Made by a program: the position numbers and the translations under genes. From positions 124,001 through 188,000 of the forward strand of contig NZ_ABVL01000006.1 in NCBI RefSeq assembly GCF_000173075.1: 64,000 bases of DNA, given 5' to 3'. The notes beneath the pieces were generated by a model, which worked only from the letters and a program-made list of their open reading frames with translations, did not search any database and had not been told where the DNA came from. The stretch comes from Chthoniobacter flavus Ellin428. GTDB taxonomy: Bacteria; Verrucomicrobiota; Verrucomicrobiia; Chthoniobacterales; Chthoniobacteraceae. Shown piece by piece: positions 1 to 7,483 of the stretch. Every line of letters starts with the position of its first letter. The first letter of the stretch is position 1.

Positions 1-130
1 CTTGAGCGAAGGCCGCCTTGCCGTCGTCCAGCCAGTGCAAGTTGTCCCTGGCGTCCGCGTTGAACAGCCAGAATCCGCCCATGCCCAGGAGGAAGAGCAG
101 GAAAATCTTTAAGAACGTAGACTTGTGCAT
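1..130 (-). CDS. N-terminus of a thioredoxin-like exported protein (partial)
   Basis: The gene starts at the complement of 128-130 and runs off the left edge, leaving 43 residues. Residues 4-23 are a hydrophobic signal anchor. They are followed by a segment ending DNLHWLDDGKAAFAQ. That pattern, Leu-His-Trp-Leu then an Ala-rich helix, commonly precedes the Cys-x-x-Cys domain in exported thioredoxin-like proteins of Planctomycetes and Verrucomicrobia, but the catalytic part lies outside the window. The family call is therefore inference; the coding start and membrane segment are direct readings. Confidence 0.55.
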   Translation of the reverse strand, partial: MHKSTFLKIFLLFLLGMGGFWLFNADARDNLHWLDDGKAAFAQ

Positions 131-141
131 GCGGCAGGGTA

Positions 142-162
142 GACGCGTTTCGTAAACGTGTC
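142..162. terminator. Small hairpin after the DMT transporter stop codon
   Basis: GACGCGTTT at 142-150 pairs with AAACGTGTC at 154-162 across a CGT loop (8 of 9 Watson-Crick pairs plus one wobble). It ends 8 bases beyond the stop codon of the minus-strand transporter at 171 and has no clear T-tract. It also lies just upstream of the thioredoxin-like gene, so a regulatory role there is possible. Confidence 0.4.
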
Positions 163-170
163 GTTCATTC

Positions 171-1076
171 TTAGTGGCTCGTTTGCAGGATCTTCATGGC
201 CACCGCTCCAGCCACGGCGATGATCCCGCCGATGACCGCCCGCCGGGTTGGACGCGTTCCATCGATGAAAAAGGTGAGGATGATCGTGACCAGTGGGGAA
301 GTGGCGACGATGGGCAGGACCAGTCCGCTGGGCGTGCTGCGCAGGGCCAATTGATAGCAGCCGACGCCGAGCGTGGGACCGGCCAGAGCGTTACCGAGGA
401 CGAAGACGCCGCCCTTCCGCCAGCGATCCGCGGGCTTCGGCGTGTCATCCTTCGGCAGGGTGCGGCGGAGGAGCAGGAAACCGATGATGGTCATGAGCAG
501 GCCACCGATGATCCGTTGATAAGCCGCTGTGCCGCCATCGATGACATACCCAGTGAGCGCCGCAGCCTCATTGGCCTTGCGGCTCAGCACCGCACCACTC
601 GCCTGGCCGAGTGCGGAGCCGATGCCGAAGAGGGTTCCGATCCAGAACGTGCGCGGTGACACATTCATGCCATGGTCCGGCGCCAGCGCCACCGCGACAC
701 CCACGAGAATCACGCCCGCGCAAACGAGATCCAAGGGGCGTACCGTGGTGCCGAGCCAAAGCCATTCGGCGAAGGCCGCGATGGGCGCAGCGAGACATTG
801 CGTGATAAGGATGGACAGCCGCGGTCCGATGCGCGTCAACGCGCCGAAGAGAGCCATGTCGCCCAGCCCGAACCCGATGACCCCGCTGGCAAAAAACCAC
901 GGCAACCCTCCACCGTGCAGGCCTTGGCCGAAACAATGCGCCCAAATGGCCAGGATGACCGTGGCCAGGCTGATGCGCCCGAGATTCGCCGTCTGCCCAC
1001 CGAGCAGGCGGGCGGAGCGCGCGGCGAAAATCACCGACAGCGAAAAGAAAATGGTGGTGAGAAACGCGGGCAGCAC
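171..1076 (-). CDS. EamA/DMT-family inner-membrane transporter
   Basis: This 301-residue protein is almost entirely hydrophobic, with about ten predicted membrane helices in two repeated halves of roughly 140 residues joined near residues 140-150. That is the usual size and design of EamA (drug/metabolite transporter) proteins. The GLGDMALFGALTRIGPR region of the first half fits EamA. Such proteins export amino acids, metabolites or drugs across the inner membrane, but the substrate cannot be read from sequence. The gene follows the 1250-1702 gene on the same strand after 173 bases that hold a palindromic repeat, so it probably has its own promoter. Confidence 0.85.
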   Translation of the reverse strand: MLPAFLTTIFFSLSVIFAARSARLLGGQTANLGRISLATVILAIWAHCFGQGLHGGGLPWFFASGVIGFGLGDMALFGALTRIGPRLSILITQCLAAPIAAFAEWLWLGTTVRPLDLVCAGVILVGVAVALAPDHGMNVSPRTFWIGTLFGIGSALGQASGAVLSRKANEAAALTGYVIDGGTAAYQRIIGGLLMTIIGFLLLRRTLPKDDTPKPADRWRKGGVFVLGNALAGPTLGVGCYQLALRSTPSGLVLPIVATSPLVTIILTFFIDGTRPTRRAVIGGIIAVAGAVAMKILQTSH

Positions 1077-1166
1077 GTGGCGGAAGAGCCGGGCAGTTCA
1101 GCGCAGCGCGCGCGAACTGTCGAGAGTGGAGGCGGATGCTGTGGCGGCGGCCTGTGACCGTCGACG

Positions 1167-1236
1167 AATAGGAGGAATGGGAAAAATAGGAGGTATAGGA
1201 CTCCTATAGTTCCTATCTCTCCTATTCCTCCTATCT
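1167..1236. repeat. Palindromic 9-mer-word element (AATAGGAGG family), copy 1
   Basis: The left arm at 1167-1200 repeats degenerate words such as AATAGGAGG and AATGGGAAA. The right arm at 1201-1234 repeats their complement, CCTATTCCTCC. Aligned as arms, about 27 of 33 positions match with almost no loop, so the RNA would fold into a long hairpin. The element ends 13 bases past the stop codon of the 1250 gene. Related copies are at 52247-52317 and 56224-56311. Confidence 0.8.
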
Positions 1237-1249
1237 CTTCGGGCAGTAC

Positions 1250-1702
1250 CTACCGTAATTCGAAGCCATTCCCTGCCTTCGTATAACGAATCGCAATCGT
1301 GCTAAACCGCCCCTGCTCATCGTAGTAGGAATCGATATCGCCCCAGGCATATTTTCCCGCCTGTACACCGACCTCCGAAGCCAGCCAGCGCTCGTGAAAA
1401 GCCTTGCGGGCAAGCTCGCGTTCCTCCGACCAATTTTCCCATGAGGTGCCAAAGCAATGCGCGCCATGGCAAAGAGCGAGCGAGACAAGCTCTTCACCGT
1501 GAAACTGAACGACGATGACCAGCTCTGTGTACTTCTGCGGAATGGCCGGCAAGCGATAGCTGCACCACGGCTCGCTGCGCACAAAGACCCTCGCCTCGAA
1601 AAACTCCGGCGTCTGCAGGAACTGCGAGCGCGAAAGACCGGCCACGATGGTCGCCCCGATCTCGGGCAACGTGATGACGCCGGTCTCCTGCGTAATCGTC
1701 AT
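1250..1702 (-). CDS. Conserved-looking hypothetical protein, 150 residues
   Basis: I do not recognise the family. The frame is open further upstream, but those residues are Arg-rich and lie inside the preceding gene, so I start at the ATG at 1702 (MTITQETG), 29 bases after the upstream stop codon at 1732. The product is soluble, with no signal peptide, rich in Trp, Tyr and Glu, and ends in a beta-rich segment (FSTIAIRYTKAGNGFELR). It seems to be the second gene of an operon with the uronate-isomerase-like gene. Function unknown. Confidence 0.65.
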   Translation of the reverse strand: MTITQETGVITLPEIGATIVAGLSRSQFLQTPEFFEARVFVRSEPWCSYRLPAIPQKYTELVIVVQFHGEELVSLALCHGAHCFGTSWENWSEERELARKAFHERWLASEVGVQAGKYAWGDIDSYYDEQGRFSTIAIRYTKAGNGFELR

Positions 1703-1731
1703 GGCAACCTTCGCGCGCCGCGACGGACCCG

Positions 1732-2970
1732 CTAGCTCCTCAAGAACCGCTCCAGCGCACCGCCGAAGAGGTCGCGCACATCGCGCTCGATTTCGGCGCG
1801 CGTGGGTTCCCAACCGGTGGCGGCGAGGTCTTCGTATTTGTCCGCCAGCACTTTCCCGAGAATGCCTCGCGAATGCTGCCATTTGTAGACGAGCTGATCA
1901 AGCACCCGGCAATCGCTGTGCTGTGGCGTCATGCTCAGGCCGATGAGCTCGAGCCGCATGCGGGTGATCTCTTCGATGAGCGACGGGTTGTTCATGAACC
2001 ACCAGCAGCCGAAGATGTGGAGATTGCGGAACTTGCGCGCGGCGATGCACAGCTCGTGCTGGTTTTCGCGCGAAAGCATTGTGCAGAGGAATTTGTTGTC
2101 GGGATATTCGACGCAGAGATTTTCCACCGCGGTGACATCGGCCTTGCCGAGGCTGTCGCCCGCCAGGCGCAGGCGTGGGTTCACATTGCGGCGCACGCCG
2201 ATCATGAGCGCGAAGGCCTGGTTGTATTCGCGCCCGTGCGGCATGATCGCGTGCTGGATGAGCTGCGCGGTGTCGGTGTGTGCGGGGAAGGTGAAGTCGG
2301 GCGTGAGCGAGACCATGCAGTACTGCGCGTTGATCTTTTTCGTCCAATCGCCGAGGAAGCGGCGCACTTCGTCGAAGGTCCTGCTGGAGAAATCGACATT
2401 CACGTCGTAGCCCCAGTCGCGCAGCTTCGGCGCGGTATTGGGCCAGTCGAGGAGCAGGGGATCGATGCGCAGCGCGGCGACGAAACGCGGGTCGCGGGTA
2501 AAGCCGCGCTCCCACACCGGACGCTCGAGATCGTCGAATGGCGAGTTCGTCATGCAAATCTGGCGCACATTCGCGAGCTCCATGCAGCGGGTGATGAAGT
2601 CGTCGACCTTCCATTTGGCGAAGTGCTGGCGCAGCGCCGGGAGGTCGCGCTTCTTCACGTCGAGGCCGAGCGCATTCAGCGCGGTGAGCACGCCGCGGCA
2701 CGCCTCGGAGATAGGCGAATGATCGATAAACAGCGCCTGCCAGATGGCATCGGCTTGCTGTGTCTTGGTCATCGACCAGAACTTGTCGTAGGGCATGTCG
2801 AACTGCCGGAAGCTCTCCGCAATGAGATAGTGATAGATCAGCAGATCATCGACGCCCCAGAGCAGCAATTCGCCGAAAGCGGGATCGTAAAGATGCGTAT
2901 GAATGTCGTAAACCGGCGTGTGCTGAACGACGTCAGCTACGGTGTCGCGGAGAGCGGCGGGGGCGTGCAT
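1732..2970 (-). CDS. Uronate-isomerase-like amidohydrolase
   Basis: This 412-residue protein has the metal-binding H-x-H of the amidohydrolase superfamily (HTH at residues 24-26 in YDIHTHLYDP), followed by a WGVDDLLIYHYLIAE segment like that of uronate isomerase (UxaC). The end of the protein (SMTPQHSDCRVLDQL, KYEDLAATGWEPT) also resembles that fold. UxaC interconverts glucuronate or galacturonate with the ketose acid. This protein is shorter than the usual ~470 residues, so the substrate may differ. It leads a short minus-strand operon and its start faces the Uma2 gene across 92 bases. Confidence 0.75.
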   Translation of the reverse strand: MHAPAALRDTVADVVQHTPVYDIHTHLYDPAFGELLLWGVDDLLIYHYLIAESFRQFDMPYDKFWSMTKTQQADAIWQALFIDHSPISEACRGVLTALNALGLDVKKRDLPALRQHFAKWKVDDFITRCMELANVRQICMTNSPFDDLERPVWERGFTRDPRFVAALRIDPLLLDWPNTAPKLRDWGYDVNVDFSSRTFDEVRRFLGDWTKKINAQYCMVSLTPDFTFPAHTDTAQLIQHAIMPHGREYNQAFALMIGVRRNVNPRLRLAGDSLGKADVTAVENLCVEYPDNKFLCTMLSRENQHELCIAARKFRNLHIFGCWWFMNNPSLIEEITRMRLELIGLSMTPQHSDCRVLDQLVYKWQHSRGILGKVLADKYEDLAATGWEPTRAEIERDVRDLFGGALERFLRS

Positions 2971-3062
2971 GACTTTGTTGTAAGCTCACGGGCGAAAAGT
3001 TCCATCTTCTTTCGCGGGGTTGGTCACTTGCTGAGAGAAGCGAAAACTGGCATGATCCGACC

Positions 3063-3629
3063 ATGAGCAGTGTCATTGCCGCAGAAACTTATCGATGGAC
3101 CGTGGGGGAATACCAACGGCTCGGCGAGACCGGTTTTTTCCATGAAGACGACCGGGTGGAACTGCTCAACGGAGACATCGTCATTATGGCCCCCATTGGA
3201 ATCCGTCATATAAAAGCCGTTCGGAACCTCAATCGAGTGATGGTGCTCCGATACGACGGACGCGCCCTTGTGGACGTTCAGAGCCCGGTCGTCATTGATG
3301 GTCACTCCGAGCCGCAACCCGATATTCTGCTTTTACATCCCAGGGCCAAATCCCGGGAATCTCTTCCTATTCCCGAGGACGTGCTGGTGTTGGTCGAAGT
3401 CGCCGAATCTTCTCTCGCTTACGATTTGAAGGATAAGCGCCAAGCCTATGCGCGGGCCGGCATTGTGGAATATTGGTTGCTCGATCTCACCAAGAGCCAG
3501 ATGTACGTCTTCTGTGATCCCACCGAGGAAGGTTATCGCAGCGAGAAGATCGTGGCCGCGAATGAATCGGTCGCTCCGCTGGCGTTCCCAAATGAGCCGA
3601 TTGCGTTGAGCGAGCTACTCGCTCCCTAA
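3063..3629 (+). CDS. Uma2-family (DUF820) PD-(D/E)XK nuclease-like protein
   Basis: The 188-residue protein matches the Uma2 pattern: N-terminal YRWTVGEYQRLGETGFF, then DRVELLNGDIV, the core PQPDILLL with an acidic residue, LVLVEVAESSLAYDLKDKRQAYARAGI, and EYWLLDL. Asp in QPDI, Glu in VEVAESS and the downstream Lys in KDKR are the presumed PD-(D/E)XK catalytic set. These proteins are abundant in cyanobacteria, Planctomycetes and Verrucomicrobia; their physiological role is not settled. It ends 10 bases before the convergent DUF2851 gene, with no obvious terminator in the gap. Confidence 0.88.
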   Translation: MSSVIAAETYRWTVGEYQRLGETGFFHEDDRVELLNGDIVIMAPIGIRHIKAVRNLNRVMVLRYDGRALVDVQSPVVIDGHSEPQPDILLLHPRAKSRESLPIPEDVLVLVEVAESSLAYDLKDKRQAYARAGIVEYWLLDLTKSQMYVFCDPTEEGYRSEKIVAANESVAPLAFPNEPIALSELLAP

Positions 3630-3639
3630 CGAGCGGCAA

Positions 3640-4992
3640 TTACCACTGCGCCAACTGCCGCGGGAACTGGCACCGGGCGCAATCGGAGGCGTCGCGCAGG
3701 CAGAAGTCTTCGTAGATCTGGAGCAGGCCCTGCTGAAGGGCGACGGATTTCAGGTATTCCTTCTTGCGCGCGCCTTCGCCGAAAAGACGGAGGGCGGCGA
3801 CTTCGACGCGTTGGTTGGTCAGTGGAGCGCGCAGTTTCTTGAAATCGGCCCAGCGGTTTTCGTCCTGCGCAATCGCCATCGGGAGGAAGACGTTGGCCAG
3901 CATTTCGATGACCCGCGACTCGCCGACCAAGGCCATTCGGCGCGGGGAGGTCTTCGAAGTGACAGTGTAGTGGTAGTCCCAGTATTCGTCCTTCAGCTGG
4001 TCGAAAAATTCGTGGATTGCGGTGGCTTCGGCGCGATCGACCAAAGCGCGAATCTTGGGCCAAAGGCGCACCATCTGCGCGAGCGCAGCAAGCCGCCGTT
4101 GGGGATGATTGGCCGGTCGCTGGCCGCTCATCCGCCAAAGCGGCGGATCGATTTTTAGCCGCTCGAATTCCGCGCGCCGCGGCCACCAGTTTTCCCACAG
4201 CCCGCGCAGATAGGTGCGCGTGGAGGATTCCAGACTGGCAAGATCGTGTGGCAGAAATCCACTGGCGCCGAAGAGCAGGGTATCGGCCTCACTTTTGCGC
4301 AGGAGTCGCAGGGGAAGACGTTGGGCGAGCAGTGTGAAAGGAAGCTTGTTGCTCTTGTAGCCGAGCGTCGCGGCGAGTGCCTGGAAGAGCGCTTCATCCG
4401 GCCCGTGCAACTCGGCGAGACGCGCCAGCGCGGCCGCTTTTCGGCGCAGGCGAAATTGCGCGGCGCCGAAAAGGACCTCATACGCCTTTTCATCTGGGAG
4501 CTCGCGCAGCGGGCCGGAGCAACGGCCGAGCTTGGCCTCGGGCGGGGAGGGCACCACATCATCGGAGAGCCGCGAAAGATCCAGCAACACCTGCGGGACG
4601 AGCCGATGCTCCGCCGTGCGCGTGAAAAATTCCGCGCCGCTCGGCCGCGTGAAAATGTGCAGCACCACCGATTCGTAGTCTGGATTCGTTGCATGCCCGT
4701 GGCGCTCCCAATCCCGCGCATCGAGGTCGATCTCAATCGCGCCACGCACCGGTTCACCGTTGTCGAATGACACCGCCGCCTCGGCGAAATCCGGCCCCGC
4801 CTCGCGATTCCACACGCCGAATTGCACGATCCGCACCGGTTGCCCGGTGGTCGTCACGAATTCCCGCCCGAAATCGCCGGCAAACCAGTGGGCCTGCAAC
4901 TCCAGCTCATCCCAATCCCGCGGCGTGGTCACCAGCGGTTCCTCGCGCACGAGGGTGCTGCGCAAATTCTCGTAGCGGGTCCCGGATTTCAT
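3640..4992 (-). CDS. DUF2851 family protein
   Basis: The 450-residue product has the DUF2851 opening (ELQAHWFAGDFGREFVTTTGQPVRIVQFGVWN in pieces, then GPDFAEAAV and GAIEIDLDARDWERHGH). It ends in a Cys motif, C-x6-C-x2-C within FCLRDASDCARCQFP, that could bind metal. The Glu and Asp of the EIDLDARDW segment look like a nuclease-type acidic cluster, but that is only a suggestion. I use the ATG at 4992 because the longer frame is Arg-rich and overlaps the upstream gene. It is the last gene of the MBL-fold / TIGR03790 / DUF2851 operon, 31 bases after the TIGR03790 stop codon. Function unknown. Confidence 0.85.
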   Translation of the reverse strand: MKSGTRYENLRSTLVREEPLVTTPRDWDELELQAHWFAGDFGREFVTTTGQPVRIVQFGVWNREAGPDFAEAAVSFDNGEPVRGAIEIDLDARDWERHGHATNPDYESVVLHIFTRPSGAEFFTRTAEHRLVPQVLLDLSRLSDDVVPSPPEAKLGRCSGPLRELPDEKAYEVLFGAAQFRLRRKAAALARLAELHGPDEALFQALAATLGYKSNKLPFTLLAQRLPLRLLRKSEADTLLFGASGFLPHDLASLESSTRTYLRGLWENWWPRRAEFERLKIDPPLWRMSGQRPANHPQRRLAALAQMVRLWPKIRALVDRAEATAIHEFFDQLKDEYWDYHYTVTSKTSPRRMALVGESRVIEMLANVFLPMAIAQDENRWADFKKLRAPLTNQRVEVAALRLFGEGARKKEYLKSVALQQGLLQIYEDFCLRDASDCARCQFPRQLAQW

Positions 4993-5023
4993 CCCGCCAT
5001 CGTCTCCACAGCCGGGGAGAAAT

Positions 5024-6664
5024 TCAATGTTTTGCCGAATTCGCCGTCTGCACGGCCGCCGGCGCCGCGGGAGCACGTGATTCCGTGAGCGAGCGGAGCA
5101 AATCCACGGCGGGCGAATGCGGAGAAGACGCGATCATTTTCTGGGCGAGATTCTTCGCATCCGCATCGCGGTTGGAGCCTTCCAGTTGAATGATTTCGTG
5201 AATGGCCACGCGCATGGAGTCGTCGCCCTTGCCGTAATACTCGCGGGCCTGCGCGAAGCTGGCCAGCGCCGCGTCGCGGTCGTTCACCGAGAGCTGCAAC
5301 AGCCCGAGTCCTTCCATGATCATCCCGCTGTGATCTTTCTTCGCCAGGGCGCGCAGATCTTCATCGCCCTTTGTGCGATCGGCGGAAAACCACGCGCTGC
5401 CCGCTTCCCGAAAATCCGCCCACTCGCCGGAGGTCGGCTTCTCCTCGAGTTCCGCGGCACCCTTGAACGGCCGATAAAGCGGATCGCCCACAAAGGTCGT
5501 CATCCACGAGAGCGCGCGCTGGGCCATATAACCGCTTTCGGCAAAAGTGAAGCCCGCGCGGAGACGATCGTGAAAGACATCGAGCTGCGGCGTGAGTGAA
5601 AGATACGGCTCATAAACATTGCCGAACGTCGCCGCGGCGCCGGAGGCCAGCAGCGGCCCCACCCAATGATGCAGCGGATCGCGCAATGTCGCAGCGCTGA
5701 AGGAATGGATGTGCACAGCGACGGCCCCGCGCGCGAACCGGAAATCCGGCCGCACGAAAGGCCCGCTCATGTGCTCGGCATACCAGCCGAAATAAAGCGA
5801 GGCCTGCGTCATGGGATAGCTCTCGGGAAAAAGCCCCGGGCCGTTGTCGAGCACCACGGGCGTGCCGTGGCGGCGCGCCGAATTGGCCAGTGCATACAGC
5901 CAGGTGTCGCCTTCCAGATAGCCCGCTTCCTTGATATTGCGCGCATCGACATAGGCGATGCCGGTCAGCCCATTTTCCTCCGCGGCGAGCGAGTCGTTGA
6001 TCATCCGCTTCACGATGTCCGCGCTGGGCGCATCGAGCCGGCACACCAGCATCAACTCCGGGTGCCGCGCATCCGCGATGGCTGTGAAGCTGCGGAAATA
6101 CGGATTCGGCACTGCCCCGGAAATTACCTTCATGCGATAGCCGAGAATCGAAAGTTCGGAATCCACCGCCGCGGCATTGGTACTGCCCACCGGTCCCGCC
6201 GCCGTCACCTTGTCTCCCGCGTAGCCCTGGGCTTGGGCGATCTTCAGCGGAATGCCGCGAATCAACGCCACGAAACGAATCTTGTTCGACTCCACGGGCC
6301 CGAGCGGATCCGTCGGCTCGCGCAGCTTCCACCAGTTGTTCGCGGTGAATGTCTTCCGCAGGGGCTCGGCGATCGTCCGATCATACTCCTCACGGGTGAT
6401 CTCTTCCCCCTTCGAGCATTTCAGCCCGATGATCTGCTCCTTCGGAATGCCCCGCCGTTCCGCGTAAAAATGTGCGAGTTCCACCGAGTCGTGATCCGTT
6501 TCATTATAAACGACGATCGTCGCCCCCGCGTAGGGGCTTGCCACCGGTACGGCCCGGGGCGGCGTCGCGGCGCGCACCGCTTTCGGCGCAGCCATCGCCA
6601 TCGGAATGAGCAGGCACGCGAGAGCGAGCGCGGGCAAAAGCGTGACACGAGGGAGGAATTTCAT
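5024..6664 (-). CDS. TIGR03790 family exported protein
   Basis: The protein (546 residues) starts at the ATG at 6664 with a signal peptide of about 28 residues (MKFLPRVTLLPALALACLLI). The mature part has the TIGR03790 pattern: ATIVVYNETDHDSVELAHFYAERRGIP in pieces, FVALIRGIPLKI, and later a GAVAVHIHSFSAATLR stretch. The last ~120 residues look like a TPR-type helical repeat (AALASFAQAREYYGKGD). TIGR03790 proteins are exported or surface proteins of unknown function found mainly in Verrucomicrobia, Planctomycetes and Acidobacteria. Its ATG overlaps the stop of the MBL-fold gene (ATGA), which indicates translational coupling. Confidence 0.85.
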   Translation of the reverse strand: MKFLPRVTLLPALALACLLIPMAMAAPKAVRAATPPRAVPVASPYAGATIVVYNETDHDSVELAHFYAERRGIPKEQIIGLKCSKGEEITREEYDRTIAEPLRKTFTANNWWKLREPTDPLGPVESNKIRFVALIRGIPLKIAQAQGYAGDKVTAAGPVGSTNAAAVDSELSILGYRMKVISGAVPNPYFRSFTAIADARHPELMLVCRLDAPSADIVKRMINDSLAAEENGLTGIAYVDARNIKEAGYLEGDTWLYALANSARRHGTPVVLDNGPGLFPESYPMTQASLYFGWYAEHMSGPFVRPDFRFARGAVAVHIHSFSAATLRDPLHHWVGPLLASGAAATFGNVYEPYLSLTPQLDVFHDRLRAGFTFAESGYMAQRALSWMTTFVGDPLYRPFKGAAELEEKPTSGEWADFREAGSAWFSADRTKGDEDLRALAKKDHSGMIMEGLGLLQLSVNDRDAALASFAQAREYYGKGDDSMRVAIHEIIQLEGSNRDADAKNLAQKMIASSPHSPAVDLLRSLTESRAPAAPAAVQTANSAKH

Positions 6665-7440
6665 AGTTCGATCTTCAGGCCGTCGTAAGCAAGGCGCACC
6701 TCGGGGGGAAGCTCGGCTTCCGCCTCGGCGTGCATTACGTCGTGGCACAAATGAGTGAACCATGTCTTGCCCGGACAGACGTCCTGCGCAAGAGCAAGTG
6801 CTTCCTCAATGTTCATATGTGTGGGGTGCGGGGTGTAACGCAGGGCGTCCACCACGAGGTGCCGGACCCCGCGCACCGCCTCGCGCGCCGCCGCCGGCAC
6901 TTCCTTGCAATCGCTCAGGTAAGCCAGCAACGGCTCGCCATTTCGGCGGAGCAGATACCCATTCACCGGGGTGCGCCCATGCAGCACCTGCAAGGGCGTT
7001 ATCTCTGTAGAGCCGAGACGAAATGGCCCATTAATCACGTAAGGCATCGGTCGCAAATAGCCCGGCCAGCGGTTCTGCCCATTGAAAGCGAAGACAAAGA
7101 CGCGCTCCAGATCACGCATGGTTTCCGGCGAGGCATAGACCGGCAACTCCTTCTCGCCGAAGCAAAAAGGACGCAAATCATCGAGCCCCATGATGTGATC
7201 GGTGTGCGAGTGGGTGAAGACCACCGCATCGATCCGTCGCACGCGCTCGCGCAGTGCCTGCGTGCGGAAATCCGGACCGGTATCGATGACCCAGGCGTAA
7301 TCCTCGCCCTGGACATAGACCGAGGCGCGGGTCCGTTTATCGCGCGGATCGGGCGAGCGACAGATCCGGCAGTCGCAGCCGATCATCGGCACACCCAGGG
7401 AGGTGCCCGTGCCGAGAAAAGTAATCGTCAGTTCTGCCAT
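6661..7440 (-). CDS. MBL-fold metallohydrolase, PhnP-like
   Basis: At 259 residues this is the size of PhnP/RNase Z-type beta-lactamase-fold hydrolases. FLGTGTSLGVP (residues 8-18) is followed by a Cys cluster GCDCRICRSPDPRDKRTR, as in PhnP, where such Cys bind a structural zinc. The catalytic metal motif is HSHTDH (residues 77-82), with VIDTGPDFR and YLSDCKE as further metal motifs. The family cleaves phosphodiesters, but the substrate is unknown here. The start at 7440 is chosen because upstream residues in the frame are unrelated. It diverges from recN across 43 bases, a shared promoter region. Confidence 0.88.
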   Translation of the reverse strand: MAELTITFLGTGTSLGVPMIGCDCRICRSPDPRDKRTRASVYVQGEDYAWVIDTGPDFRTQALRERVRRIDAVVFTHSHTDHIMGLDDLRPFCFGEKELPVYASPETMRDLERVFVFAFNGQNRWPGYLRPMPYVINGPFRLGSTEITPLQVLHGRTPVNGYLLRRNGEPLLAYLSDCKEVPAAAREAVRGVRHLVVDALRYTPHPTHMNIEEALALAQDVCPGKTWFTHLCHDVMHAEAEAELPPEVRLAYDGLKIEL

Positions 7441-7483
7441 GCGTGCGGATTGAAAAGCGGGCGCAGCCTTCCATAATCCCGCC

